DNA of 64,000 nucleotides, from NCBI GenBank assembly GCA_033807775.1, contig CM066318.1, positions 83,544,379-83,608,378 of the forward strand. Direction: 5' to 3'. The notes beneath the pieces are model-generated. The model did no database searches and had not been told where the DNA came from. It saw only the letters and a program-made list of their open reading frames with translations. Both the position numbers and the translations under genes were made by a program. This stretch comes from Saussurea involucrata (taxonomy: Eukaryota > Streptophyta > Magnoliopsida > Asterales > Asteraceae). The stretch's first letter is position 1, and each line of letters starts with the position of its first letter. This document shows, piece after piece, positions 11,689-22,925 of the stretch.

Positions 11689-12653
11689 TGTTGGTCCCGA
11701 AGGCCTATACAAGTTTGTAGAAGGGGGGGTTGAATACAAACACACAGATTTTACTTTTCTAAATTGTTTATTGATAAATCATTAACAATTTACAGCTTGT
11801 TGCGGAAACAAGATTAAGGATAAACCTAAATCTAAACAAGTTGGAACACTAAGGTTTCTTGCACTAAGAGAGATAAGGAAATTACTAATAATAACCTATC
11901 TTGAGATAAGAGATTGAACTTTTCCAGAGTTAGCAAGTTACTTCAAATGAAGTGGGTTCATCTCTTTATATACTGCATGCATTTAATGCAAGTCAGTATA
12001 CACTTTACACGTGTCATCAGCTGGTTGGTTGCATGTCATTGACCTTTGTTGACAACCTTAGTAGCCGCATGGATGAACAGTGTAGTATCAGAGTGGTTGT
12101 ACGATTTCAGACAGTCAGAGGTTCTTTTCTGACATTTCGTACGGAGTCGTGCAAGGGTGGTTAAGACAAAAGTACTTTGTACGGAGGACTTCATGATCAG
12201 CTTTCGTTGATTCAGAGCATTATCATTATCTATTCAGCGAATGATAAAGTTCATCGATAGCTGAAGTCTTGTACTTGATACTTCACGTTGAGTGGACAAA
12301 TCTGAGTCTTCGTTGATCCGCATCAGTTCATTAGGAGACTTGTCGCTGGTTCTTGAGCTTGATCTTCGACTTCAGCGTAGAACCTTTGTTGACGTGAAAC
12401 TTGTCTTCAGGGATCATAAGTAAACAACTAACTTATCAGCGATCATCATAATGACTGAACAGACTCAGAGCATTAATGGTGAACAGTGTTCGCTGAATGT
12501 TTAATTTAAAGAGCGAGAGTTCCTATCAGCGGTACTGTAAGATCTTAGTACTTATCAGCGATAGTGAAACTCTGATACATATTGTTTACTTACAATTATC
12601 ACTAAGTATATAAGAGAGGGTCATTATCAAATCACTGAGGGTTTGGATCAACA
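11689..12653 (-). mobile_element. 5' LTR of element B
   Basis: This partner of 5452-6422 has 7 G where that copy has 12. The minus-strand TATA box is at 11963-11972. TCAGCG/CGCTGA is repeated at the same sites as in the other LTR, with a few point changes (for example a CGTTGA near 12310). Confidence 0.92.
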
Positions 12654-12658
12654 AAAGC
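12654..12658. repeat. Target-site duplication of element B, right
   Basis: AAAGC, the copy of 5447-5451. Confidence 0.9.
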
Positions 12659-13461
12659 TTTTCAAAGTGTTTAATCATGCCATCATGCGCAAAACCATAT
12701 TCAGTTATGAAAACTTTAGCAAAACATTTCATTTGCACAAAAGAGTTAAGGGAACTCACCTGAGCTTTAGCAATTCGACACACGCTCCGAAACTCACTTT
12801 AGCTCAAACCGAACACCTGAATTGGATGTCATAAGAATGGTGTTAAACCATCTAATTACATCCCAAAACATCCCTAATAAACCCCAGTACAACCCTTAGC
12901 TGATGCCTCAATCCTAGCCTTAAGCAGTACACGGAACAAAAGCCAAAAACACACGACAGGGCTTGGCATTGATGCCCGCACTGGTACACCTGTGCCAAGA
13001 TCCGTGCGAAGCACTGGACAGACTCTGGCACTGATGCCCTCACTGGTACACCCGTGCCGAGATCCGTGCCGAGCCTGTGCACTCGTTTTTCAACTGAAAA
13101 TTCCTCTTTCTCACTCCCAACTTATCCCAAAATCAACGAAATAAAAAAGCCTTGAAAGTATACACCATCAATGGTGGTTTTTGCTCAAAACCAAAATGGA
13201 AACCAACAATATACCAATCAAATCCCATAATTCTCATTGAGTGTTATCCCAATGCACTTCAACAAAGAAACCCCCAAAATACACAATATGAATTTCACCA
13301 ACACCATAGAAATCAAAGGTGAGGATGCTTACCTTGAAGAAGATGAAGAGCACTTCACCAATATCAACTTCCCTCTTCAATTCTTCCATGAAAGCTCGCA
13401 AATCCTCTCTAGCCTCCTCTCTTTGCCTCTAACACGTTCATATGAGAAAAATGGATAAGGG
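12659..13461 (-). mobile_element. 5' LTR of element A, second part
   Basis: The LTR of A resumes after element B. From 13140 it matches the left edge of the window, including the short frame beginning near 13237 that mirrors 117 onward. At 13461 it is cut by element C. About 110 bp of LTR visible in the other copy (332-443) are not found anywhere to the right of C. Confidence 0.75.
12955..13085. repeat. Two tandem units of about 62 bp in the LTR of element A
   Basis: Units begin near 12961 and 13023. Each holds a GGCA(C/T)TGATGCCC core, then CACTGGTACACC and GATCCGTGC. Both are imperfect. Confidence 0.6.
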
Positions 13462-14755
13462 TGATAAGTGCTCAATTTTGAGTACTTAAGCACTTATTTC
13501 TTTTCTCTTTTAGATAGGATTTTGCACTTTTACATCCCAAATTGAGTCATTTATTTCATTATTTTCCACTTTCTTGATTTGGAGCTTAGGATGGTGATTT
13601 ACTTGTTTTCATGGGGTGTTTTGGTTAATTCTAACTTATTTTGGAAAATCTCTTTGATGAACAGGTCATGCTGCAGCATCCTTGCAGCACTGGACAGCCG
13701 CGCATTTGATAGAGGAATTGGAAGTTGATTAAAGAGGAGTCGATTTAGCCTTTTTGTTATCCATTGGTTAAGACAATTATTCAGCTGATGCAAACTCCTA
13801 GTTGTAACTTAAATACTTGATGTACTTTCTTAGTTAGTTTGTGTAACTTGTAGTTAATTTCCAACAAACTTGGTTGCTTATTTACACCTTTAGTCCCTCC
13901 CTATTTCCTATAAATAGGAGGCTTTGGGTGCATTTATTGGCATCCCTCACTACTTCTTTTGTACCCATCATTGGTTGATCTTAATCAACACTAATTCCTT
14001 CTTATATTTCAGTAACTTTTCAGTTCTTAGTGTTCTTCATTTAAAGCTTCTTATCATCTTCAAATCTTCATCCACACGTATGAATGCTTGGAGCATCTCT
14101 GCAGCACTGGGCAGTAGATTTTTAATTTGCTTTCTGTAATTCCATCTTGCATCTTTAGCTTTCATATTTATTTTACGTCTTTATTTTCTTGCACTTTAAT
14201 TCAGTATTTTACATTCTTGTACTTGCATTTCATCCTTTAATCTTGTTATTTACTTCCTTGCATTTTTGTTTACTTGTCATTTTTTATTATAGTCTTTTAC
14301 TTTTATGCATCATTTAAATTCCAAACATCATGTTTACTTTTCAAGTTTCTTGCATTTGATTTACTTTATTTAGTGTAATGAGTAGCTAAGTATATTATCT
14401 TGGGTGTGAGGCAAATGGTGTTATGTTAACCAAAAGAAAGTAGGCATTTTTGTGTCAAAACCGATGTTTTATTATTCCAACTCAAGTTTCTTCAAGATAA
14501 TACAAACCCTTGACAAATTGATCACTTTGATAGTGTTAAAGTGTCATGGACCTAGAGATAGGCCATTGAATAGCACGTCAATTTGGATGACTTAAGGGGT
14601 ATTATCGAGAGAGTTACATGCAATGAGAGTTGTTACTTTTGTTTTCTAAAATGATTTATTCTTGATAAATTGTCACTTTTTCAAGGGGTTAAAATGGAGT
14701 AGACTTAGAGATAAGCTACTTAGGATTACACCAACTTGGGAGGTACAGGGGTTAT
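13462..14755 (+). mobile_element. 5' LTR of element C, first part
   Basis: The LTR begins TGATAAGTGCTC and reaches 14755, where element D is inserted; it resumes at 49588. A TATA box (TATAAATA, 13909-13916) lies 450 bp in. The strings GCTGCAGCATC and TGCAGCACTGG (near 13670-13695 and 14100) recur in the internal region of the same element. Confidence 0.85.
14751..14755. repeat. Target-site duplication of element D, left
   Basis: GTTAT here and at 49583-49587 flank element D. Confidence 0.9.
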
Positions 14756-14809
14756 TGTTAGCTCCAATCTTTATGTTTAAAGAAGTATTGAAAATAGGCT
14801 AAGTATAGC
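14756..14809 (+). mobile_element. 5' LTR of element D, first 54 bp
   Basis: TGTTAGCTCCAA to AAGTATAGC matches 48871-48925 of the 3' LTR. Element E interrupts it; it resumes at 27880. Confidence 0.92.
14805..14809. repeat. Target-site duplication of element E, left
   Basis: ATAGC here and at 27875-27879. The uninterrupted 3' LTR of D has one ATAGC at this point. Confidence 0.93.
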
Positions 14810-15388
14810 TGTTGGGTCATCAAAGTTTTGAAATTGACTCACCGATGTTTTCCCTATATTCCTACTTAAAATATTTTGACAAGGTTCTTTAAATAACTTG
14901 TACAAGATAGCAACTGTTCGGTGAAGTCGAAGACCAACCGAAACCATGCTTGAAGAGATTCTCTGTGCGGAATCAAGAAGACTCTTCTCAAGATATATAC
15001 AAGTTATTATCCATCGATCAGACATTGGTGGACTTCCTCACCACCGATGGTGTCTTAAAAAATCGGTGGATTTAATCCCACCGATGTTGTCCTCAGGAAT
15101 CGATGGACATCATCCCACCGATAAAGATACTCAAAATCGGTGGACTTCTTCCCACCGATGAGGATACTCAAATCGGTGGGATCTTAGTGTAAATAGATTT
15201 TCTTGCAGTTGATTTTTAAAGACCAATGACAGTTATATCGGTGGAATATCATCGATAAAATTGTCTTGGAAAACACATCAAGAAGATCCTCCAGGCTTGG
15301 CAATAATCTAGTGGTTGGTAAAAATGTCAACTTAGTACTCTTCACTTTTAGATGACGTCTAAATCAGCATGGGCATTCTTCCTGGTTC

Positions 15389-15393
15389 CAAGG
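15389..15393. repeat. Target-site duplication of solo LTR F, left
   Basis: CAAGG here and at 16002-16006; the 3' LTR of E has a single CAAGG at this place. Confidence 0.92.
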
Positions 15394-16001
15394 TGTTGGG
15401 AACTGAAGATTTGCCAAGTATGGTTAGTACTGCCAGAACAACAATAGTACTGCCAGAACAACAATACTACTGCCAGAGCAAAGTTAGTACTGCCAGAGCA
15501 AAGTTAGTACTGCAAGTAAAAGTTAATGCTGCTGGAACAATGTTAGTACTGCTTGTGCATAACGATGTTAATACTGTTGGTGATCATAATTATGGAATGC
15601 GAGAATGTTGGAGATAAAGATGGAATGATTGAAGATAAGCAAGAAAGAATATTCTGAAGATCAATTTTGTTTTGATAGTTATCTTGTAATTATTTAGTAT
15701 AAATAGATGTTGATAGATAGCTATTCGGTAAGAGATTTCATAAGAATTCGTTTTTGTTTTAGAGAGAATTAACCTCAAGGTTTAGAACCCTATTTCTAGA
15801 GAAGTAGAAGTCGTCTTGTTGAACCTGTTCAACAAGATTGAGGTTTGGTTGTAAACTTGTGAGTTGAAGTATTGAATACAAACAGATTGTGTTTTCTGAT
15901 TAGTTGTTCATTGAGTGTGTTTGAATTAAAGTTCTATTCCGCAAGATTCTTTAATTCTGATTTCTAAGTATAATTATTCTTGTTTGGAATCGATCCTGAC
16001 A
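15394..16001 (+). mobile_element. Solo LTR F (608 bp)
   Basis: TGTTGGGAAC...GATCCTGACA with a 5 bp duplication on both sides, absent from the partner LTR of element E. It has a TATA box (TATAAATA, 15698-15705) and no coding frame. It is what remains after recombination between the LTRs of a full element, probably copia. Orientation follows the TATA box. No other copy of this family is in the window. Confidence 0.9.
15420..15560. repeat. Seven 20-bp tandem units in solo LTR F
   Basis: The core TACTGCC starts at 15428, 15448, 15468, 15488 and 15508, then in diverged form near 15528 and 15547. Units read roughly GTTAGTACTGCCAGAGCAAA. Confidence 0.85.
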
Positions 16002-16006
16002 CAAGG
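16002..16006. repeat. Target-site duplication of solo LTR F, right
   Basis: CAAGG, partner of 15389-15393. Confidence 0.92.
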
Positions 16007-16418
16007 AAAAAAGGTGATTTGGAAACATCAACTTTTCAGAGTACTACACCTTCTATCCAATCTCCTTATGACAAGTGTCCTGAGCATTTAATGCACAGTA
16101 CTTGTATCTTCACTATAAAAGGAGGTAGAAGGCTCCATGCAAACTACGCTTTCTGGACTTCTCTCTCAGTGCAAGAAATCTCTATATTGCTTAAAAACTT
16201 TATAGCTTTGTTCTTAGTGCTCTTAGTTGTTTTGTTAGTATACTTTGTGTAAGATTGTTAGAATAGTTTATCTGTTCTTTTCCGCAACAGTCTTAAGTTT
16301 TCTATGTGTAATTCGTGTTGAAAGATTTTCAATAATAGAATTAAAATTGTGAAAATTTTGAGTATTGTATTCAACCCCCCTTCTACAATACTTGTTATAG
16401 CCATCTGGGACTAACAAG

Positions 16419-16430
16419 TGGTATCAGAGC
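16419..16430 (+). promoter_or_regulatory. Primer-binding site of element E
   Basis: TGGTATCAGAGC, complementary to the 3' end of initiator Met tRNA, two bases after the 5' LTR. Confidence 0.95.
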
Positions 16431-16461
16431 AGAAACGTTTAACTCATAAACTTGATCTGCG

Positions 16462-17721
16462 ATGGCTGCCTCTTCCTCTTCAACTGTTGAAAACTCCTTT
16501 CAAAACAACTTTGCTGAAAATGGTTCCATTACCAAACCTCCTAAGTTTAACCCTAACAACTTTTCTCTTTGGAAAAGCCGTATGATGCTATTCATGGAAG
16601 GAGTGGATACTAGATATCCAACCATTCTCAAAGAGGGACCCATTATCCCTAGAGTCTGGGCTCGCTATGAAACGCAGAGGTCTGGTAAGGAAACCACTGA
16701 AAAGGAAGTCTCTAGTGACTCCAATGATTCTGAGCCTTCCGACAAAGAAAAAGCTAAAGGTACTGGACGTTATATTCTCAAAAATCCAAAGAAATATACT
16801 GATGAAGAAAAATGTCTTGTTACTCTTGATTCAAAGCTTAGAGCAATCATTGCCCTCTCACTTCCTGATGAAGTCTATCATTATCTAGTTAACTTTGAAA
16901 CTGCTAAAGAGATGTGGACCACACTATGTGTTCTGTTCGAAGGTGCAGAGGAAGTGAAGAAATGCAAAAAAAATTCACTCATAAGAAATTATGAACTTTT
17001 CACTCATGAAAAAGGTGAATCTCTTCCTAGCTATTATAATCGTTTTAACTCTCTTCTGAATGATCTGAAGTTACTAGGCAGAGTCTATGATAATGAGGAA
17101 GTTTTAAACAAGTTCATGGATTGTCTCCTAGACTTTTTGGAAAACATGTGTACTTGTATCAAAACTTCCAAGGATCTTGAGTACATGCCTTTAACTGTTT
17201 TATATGGAACTCTCTTCAACTTTGAACAAACCAAGTTACAAAGGAAATCTTTCATCAAAGATATAAAGGACACTTCTATTGCTCTTGTTAGTGAAGATTC
17301 CAAGAAATCTCAAAGTATTCCATGCATCACCTATCCGTTATCAGATTCTAAAAATGAAAGCCAAAGCAACTCTTCTCACCAATCAGAGGCATATCTAAGT
17401 GATGCCGATGATGAAGGTGAAGAAATGTCTGTCAAAAGGTTGTCTGATGAATTAGCCATGTTAGCTGGTTTAAAAAACAAATATCGCTTTTCGAACAAAT
17501 CCAAATCTTTCAGAAAACCCTTCTCCTCTACAAAAGTTTCCTCAACTGATAAAACAAATGAGGAATGTTTTAATTGTGGAAAGAAAGGACATTTTGCAGC
17601 TGAGTGTAGAAGTAAGCGTATGACGAACTCTAGAAATTCATCGTCAGACAAGTTCTCTTCCAAGTATGAAAAATCCAAAAATAACTCTTTCAAATCAAAT
17701 CTTGCCAAGAAAGATAACTAA
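16462..17721 (+). CDS. gag: Gag of element E (copia-type)
   Basis: A 419-codon frame with ATG 45 bases after the LTR. The copia gag core is recognisable from PPKFNPNNFSLWKSRM through SLPDEVYHYL and LCVLFEGAEEV. A CCHC knuckle, CFNCGKKGHFAAEC, is at residues 369-382. About 50 residues (75-125) of Lys/Ser/Glu-rich sequence are inserted compared with the gag of element B. The TAA at 17719 interrupts a frame that stays open to 18561, so it is probably a secondary change in the gag-pol frame; the stop lies earlier than those in B and D. Gag would form the particle and bind RNA. Confidence 0.88.
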   Translation: MAASSSSTVENSFQNNFAENGSITKPPKFNPNNFSLWKSRMMLFMEGVDTRYPTILKEGPIIPRVWARYETQRSGKETTEKEVSSDSNDSEPSDKEKAKGTGRYILKNPKKYTDEEKCLVTLDSKLRAIIALSLPDEVYHYLVNFETAKEMWTTLCVLFEGAEEVKKCKKNSLIRNYELFTHEKGESLPSYYNRFNSLLNDLKLLGRVYDNEEVLNKFMDCLLDFLENMCTCIKTSKDLEYMPLTVLYGTLFNFEQTKLQRKSFIKDIKDTSIALVSEDSKKSQSIPCITYPLSDSKNESQSNSSHQSEAYLSDADDEGEEMSVKRLSDELAMLAGLKNKYRFSNKSKSFRKPFSSTKVSSTDKTNEECFNCGKKGHFAAECRSKRMTNSRNSSSDKFSSKYEKSKNNSFKSNLAKKDN

Positions 17722-19036
17722 TCCTCTTCCAAAGATCTTCAAGAAAGGGCTGAGAAGTACAAAGCCAAATATAAGAAAGAAAAGGAAAGAAATGAAGGTC
17801 TCCTTAAGAAAGGAAAGGGTGTCATGGCCGAAATACATGATTGGGAAGAAGAGACTTCTGACAGTGACAACAACTCTCTCAACAAGTGCTTCATGGCCAT
17901 CTCAGAAGATGTGGAAGATTCTGAAAAAGCAACCTCTCCAATGGCTTTAGTGTCAACTGGGTGCTCGACATCATACTCTCAGGTACATCCCTTTAATGAT
18001 ATGACTGATATTGAAAAGATTGATTCTTATGAATCCTTAACTAAAGATATTTACTCCATGAAGGATGGCAAGAAAAGAAAATCTGAACAAGTTAAAAATC
18101 TCACATCTCAACTTGAAATATGCTTGTCTAAACTTGAAAAGTTTAAAGAAATCAAAGTTGAGCTTGAAGACTTGAAAACTATAAATCATGTGATTTCAAA
18201 AGAGAAAAACAAACTTTTTAAGAAACTAAAAAGAGAACAAGAGACGATTGAGAAATGGACAAGTTCTTCAAAGAATCTTGAGCAAATCTTTAAAGATCAA
18301 ATTTCTGTTAACAATAAATTTGGCTTAGGCTATGGAAAGACCATCTCTGACGCCTCTTCTCAAACTCTGGAGCTTACCTCTAGTGTATGGGATGATGCTT
18401 CAGACTCAAGTTCTTTCAACTCTATTTCGTTAAACTCTTTAGATCTAGGTGAAGCTTTAAAGTTTGGAATGTTCATAAAAGCTCAAGAATCTTCGTCTGT
18501 TCAAAACATGGAAAAAGAGGACTCCAATGATTTTTCAAAACCCATCCATGATCTTTTATAAGATTTAGCGATTGATGAATATGTCCCTCCATCTGATCTT
18601 TCAAAATCAACGTCGGTCAAAAGAGTTAAATCCAATTCCACCGAAGTGAATTCTCCACCGATTTTCTTCCCAGATCTGTGAGACTTACAAACTCAAAAGG
18701 GAAATCGGTGGAGCTTAGAAAAAATCATTTCAAAAATTCTTCAAGAGATCTTTCTAAGTTTGCCTCCACCTCAAGTAATGGGACTTTAAGATTTCCTTCT
18801 CACTCCTCATCCTTTGGTCCTAAAAACGTTCAAGTTAATGTCATGAGAAAAGGAAAAGAAAAATTGCAAAAACCCAAAAAGATTTTTGTTTACAGAAAGT
18901 GTTATAACTGTGGTGACGCTTTTCATCTTGCAAAGGATTATCCAAAGGAAAGAATTGAAAGAATCAAACCCAATGACTCTTCCTCTTCTAACCCAAAAAG
19001 ACCCACCACCAAATGGGAACCTAAGAACTAATCTGT
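17722..19036 (+). pseudogene. Gag extension of element E: coiled coil and second zinc knuckle
   Basis: The gag frame continues after its TAA through a Lys/Glu-rich stretch, the segment MAEIHDWEEETSDSD, and about 130 residues of charged coiled coil, to a TAA at 18559. In another frame (18678-19031) follows a second knuckle, CYNCGDAFHLAKDY, whose last cysteine has become tyrosine, then basic sequence ending in TTKWEPKN. Three inactivating changes lie here. Elements B and D have the same coiled-coil segment. A long coiled coil between two knuckles fits SIRE-type elements with long gag regions. Confidence 0.75.
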
Positions 19037-22000
19037 GTGTGCATGCAGGCTTTTGAGCACCATCAAATATGGTATCTGGATAGTGTGTGCTCACGCCACA
19101 TGACTGGGAATAAATCTCTTCTCATCAACTATGTGTCTGGAAAAGGTCCATCTGTAACTTTTGGTGACAACTCTAAAGGTTACACCAAAGGATATGGAAC
19201 TCTCACTAATGGATCTATCACTTTCAACAAAGTTATCTTCTTAGCATTAGCCAACTGTGTGATCTTGGATATAAAGTTATCTTTGAACTTTGTATCTGTA
19301 CTATTGTGGACAAGAACTTCAATGTGGTGTTATCTGGAAAATGGATGGAAAATGTCTATATCATTGATATGGGACTCAGTAACAATTCATCCAATGTCTG
19401 CTTTGTGTCAGATGACACAGCCAAAAGGAACTGGCTGTGGCATAAACGTCTATCTCATCTGAACTTCAAAACACTCCATAAAATCTCAAACAAAGAACTG
19501 GTGACTGGCATGCCAAAGTTGAACTTTGTCAAAGAAAAGCTGTGTGATGCATGTGAAAAAGGGAAGCTCACCAAAACATCCTTCAAGACCAAGCAATGCT
19601 CATCCATCACTCTTCCTCTCCAGATGTTACACATAGATCTATGTGGACCAGTCAGCACTCCTAGTCTTGGTGGCAAAAGGTACATTCTTGTTATTATTGA
19701 TGAATTTACTAGATATACTTGGGTATCTTTTCTCAGGTATAAAAGTGATGCAACTGAAGATATCATCAACTTTGTCAAGAAAAATGAAATTCTAAATGGG
19801 CAGCTTGTAAGATCGGTGAGAAGTGACAATGGTACTGAATTCAGAAACAGTGCTCTTGAAGACTTCATTAATGAGAAAGGAATTTCTCAAAATTTCTCTG
19901 CTGTCAGAACTCCTCAGCAAAATGGTGTGGTGGAAAGGAAAAATAGAACTCTATGTGAGGCTGCTAGATCTATGCTAAGTGAATCAAATCTTCCCACCTA
20001 TTTTTGGGCTGAAGTTGTCAATACTGCTTGCTTTACCCAAAATAGGTCTGTGATTTCCAAAAGACATGATAAGACCCCATATGAAGTTTTCCATGGCAGA
20101 AAACCAAATATTGGCTTTCTTCATGTTTCCGGCTGTGTGTGATTTATTCTAAATGATCGTGACAATCTTGGGAAGTTTGATCCTAAAGCTGATGAAGGTA
20201 TTTTTGTTGGATACTCTTTATCCTCCAAAGCATATCGTGTGTACAATCTCAGGAGAAAATGCATTGATGAGTCTATCCATGTCAAATTTGATGACCTAAG
20301 ATCATCATCTTTCTCAAATGATGATGATGAATTGCACAGGTGGATTTCCTCATGCATACGTGATGCTCCCATAGTTAACTCCACCGAAGCATCTTTCATT
20401 CCGTTGAACCAAACAAATAACCAAGTTGGGTCATCTTCCATAGTTCATCCTTCCACCGATATTCATTCTCCCACCGACATAAATCCTACTGCCAATATGC
20501 ACCTTTCCACCGATCCCATACCCTCCACCGATCCTATGCCCTCCACCGATAATACTGTTTTCCACCGATCCTCTGATCCCACTCCACCGATTTCTTCCAC
20601 ACAAAATGTTCCACTACCTCTACCTCCTGCCACAAAATGGACCAAAGATCACCCCATAGATCAAATCATTGGTGATCAACAAGTAGGTGTCCAAACTCGC
20701 AGAGGAGCTGGAAATATTTGTCTCTATGTGAACTTTCTTTCTCTTATTGAACCCAAGAAGATTGATGAAGCTCTTGCAGATCCTTGTTGGATCACTGCCA
20801 TGCAAGAAGAACTTTATCAATTTGAAAGAAACAAAGTTTGGAGATTGGTTCCTAGACCCCGAAAGAAAACAATCATTGGAACCAAATGGATCTTCAGGAA
20901 CAAGATGGATGAAGATGGTACAGTTATCAGAAATAAGGCCAGATTGGTTGCTCAAGGATACCGACAGGAAGAAGGCATTGATTATGATGAAACTTTTGCC
21001 CCTAATGCAAGACTTGAAGCCATAAGAATTTTCTTGGCTCATGCTGCCCACCGAAATTTTAGGGTCTTTCAAATGGATGTCAAAAGTGCTTTCCTCAATG
21101 GGGAACTTGCAGAGTAAGTCTATGTGAAACAGCCAACTGGCTTTGAAGACCCAACTCATCCAGATTATGTGTACAGACTTGACAAAGCTCTATATGGGCT
21201 CAAGCAAGCTCCACGTTCTTGGTATGACACACTTGCTGTCTTTCTCTTGAAAAATGGATACTCTAGAGGTACTATTGACAACACTCTTTTTCTCAAGCAC
21301 ACCTCAGGTAATCTTATTCTTGTTCAAATCTATGTGGATGACATCATCTTTGGTGCCACTGATTAATCACTTTGTGATGAGTTTGCTTCTCTCATGATGA
21401 GTGAATATGAGATGAGCATGATGGGAGAGCTTACATTCTTTTTGGGCCTTCGGGTCAAACAATCTTCCGAAGGAATTTTTATAAATCAAAGTAAATATAT
21501 TCGTGACCTTCTGAAGAAATTCAACTTTTTAGACAGCTCTCCTATGAAAACTCCCATGGCACCACCTTTGAAACTTGATGCGGATTTAAATGATGAATCT
21601 GTGGATGTTACCCATTATCGGGTATGATTGGTTCTCTCCTTTACTTAACTGCTAGCAGACCGAATATTATGTTTGCTACCTGTCTTTGTGCCCGTTATCA
21701 AGCCAATCCAAAGAAATCTCATTTGGATGCTGTTAAACGGATTTTCAGGTATCTAAAAGGTACCATGCACCTGGGTCTTTGGTATCCCAAAGACTCAGGA
21801 TTTGGACAAATTGGGTATTCAGATTCAGATTATGCAGGTTCCATGATTGATAGAAAAAGTACCACAGGTAGCTGCTAACTCCTTGGTGGCAAATTAGTAA
21901 GTTGGTCCAGCAAGAAGCAAAACTCTGTGTCAACCTCTACTGCTGAGGCTGAATATGTAGCTGCTGGAAGCTGCTGTGCTCAGATCCTTTGGATGAAAAA

Positions 22001-22195
22001 TTAGTTGAAGGACTACAATCAAAACTACTCCAAAGTTCCCATTCTATGTGATAACTCTAGTGCAATTGCCATTGCAAATAATCCTGTCTTGCACTCAAGA
22101 TCAAAGCACATAGACATCAGATATCATTTCATCAGGGATCACATTTCCAAAGGTGACATTGAGCAGCACTTCATTCCTACAGATCTTCAGCTTCA
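19037..22195 (+). pseudogene. pol: Pol of element E: protease, integrase, RT, RNase H (broken)
   Basis: Copia order is clear. Protease starts at IWYLDSVCSRHMTG, where the catalytic D-S-G has become D-S-V; a frameshift follows near 19260. The pre-integrase knuckle (LWHKRLSHL...CDACEKGK) is at 19436-19560, and the integrase core has D (DLCGP), D (SDNGTEF) and E (GVVERKN). A TGA breaks it at 20140. The linker 20300-20650 is rich in Ser-Thr-Asp. RT (20760-21600) keeps YVDDII, with TAA/TAG stops at 21115 and 21364 and a frameshift near 21620. RNase H (21790-22190) keeps SDSDYAG and SSAIAIANNP, with TAA and TAG near 21876 and 22003. The last codons are lost where an A-run begins at 22196. It cannot make active enzymes. 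Confidence 0.92.
20381..20591. repeat. CCACCGA array in the integrase-RT linker of element E
   Basis: CCACCGA starts at 20381, 20453, 20471, 20507, 20525, 20543, 20562 and 20584, several exactly 18 bp apart. It encodes repeats around Ser-Thr-Asp-Pro. The homologous linker in element D has CAGAGG instead. Confidence 0.85.
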
Positions 22196-22833
22196 AAAAA
22201 AAAATTGGGATTTGACTTTTCGGTGGTAATGCCCTTCGGTGTTAATTGCTTTCGGTGATCAAACTCTTCACCGACAACGACCTTCCAGGTCAACCCCCAT
22301 CGGTGACCTTGCTCTTCACCGAAATTCACCTGAATCTTTGCCACCGACGTCAGCGATCTCCGTTGCAATTCTCTCTCATCGGTGAGGTTTCTTCCACCGA
22401 CACCTCTTGAATTTTTACACCGGTGGCTATGTGTTACACCGATTCTCGAGATCACACCATCACAAAAATTCAAATCGGTGGTAACACTTTCGGTGGTCTT
22501 TGTATCTCCTCAATGGAAGTTACCATTCGGTGGTGATTGGTTTCGGTGATCTTTATCTACACCGAAATAAACCTTCTAGGTATATCCTCATCGGTGGCTT
22601 TGCTTCTCGTCGATATTCCTCCACCGATTTTGTGAAGTTTATCCGGTACGATTCCCTATGCAACCATGAGCCTAAAAGAGACCCTAAATGTCACTGTGAT
22701 GGCTGACCCTTCCCATTCCTCGCCGTTTTTGACCACACATCCCCAAATCCCTCATCATTGCTGTTTTTAAATTTGTGTATTTTATTTAACCGTTCCCTCT
22801 CCTTTTTGAATCCCTAACCCTATTACTTCATCC
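22196..22833 (+). other. Spacer between pol and third gene of element E
   Basis: No coding sequence. TCGGTGG, TTCGGTG, CACCGA and related forms occur about every 20 bp from 22218 to 22630 in both orientations. After 22640 the sequence changes to a plain promoter-like stretch leading to the TATA box. Confidence 0.7.
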
Positions 22834-22840
22834 TATAAAA
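22834..22840 (+). promoter_or_regulatory. TATA box before the third gene of element E
   Basis: TATAAAA lies 86 bases before the ATG at 22926. Between them is a leader rich in C and T (CTTCTTCTTCTTCACC), as in plant 5' untranslated regions. Element D has the same layout (43614-43620), so a separate transcript of the third gene is likely. Confidence 0.55.
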
Positions 22841-22925
22841 CCCATCTCCTTCCTTATTCATTTCACCTTTACGAAACCTGCAACAATCTTCGCTTTCCTT
22901 CTTCTTCTTCACCATCCTTTTCTCC

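Larger units (their letters stand above)
5452..12653 (-). mobile_element. Element B: non-autonomous Ty1/copia (SIRE-like) retrotransposon, gag plus spliced third gene, no pol
   Basis: This complete insertion of 7202 bp has TG...CA LTRs of 971 and 965 bp, a Met-tRNA primer site, a purine tract and a 5 bp target duplication. Transcription runs on the minus strand. Inside are a complete gag frame, a coiled-coil gag extension, and a two-intron gene homologous to the third gene of elements D and E. Protease, integrase, reverse transcriptase and RNase H are all absent. The gag extension is joined to the middle of the third gene's N-terminal domain near 9971-9998, so one internal deletion probably made it. 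It would need enzymes from an intact relative to move. The motif TCAGCG/CGCTGA recurs throughout. Confidence 0.9.
14810..16416 (+). mobile_element. 5' LTR of element E, with solo LTR F inside
   Basis: Without F and its duplication it is 994 bp, against 1000 bp for the 3' LTR. A TATA box (TATAAAA, 16114-16120) is followed by a short U5. CCACCGAT and TCGGTGG alternate through 15025-15250. The end contains TTCAACCCCCCTTCTACAA, which element B shares in its own U5. Confidence 0.93.

Noticed and set aside
20381..20591. Regularly spaced CCACCGAT repeats resembling a CRISPR array
   Set aside because: Repeats of 7-8 bp at about 18 bp inside a coding linker of a plant retrotransposon; repeat too short, spacers too short, wrong kind of genome.
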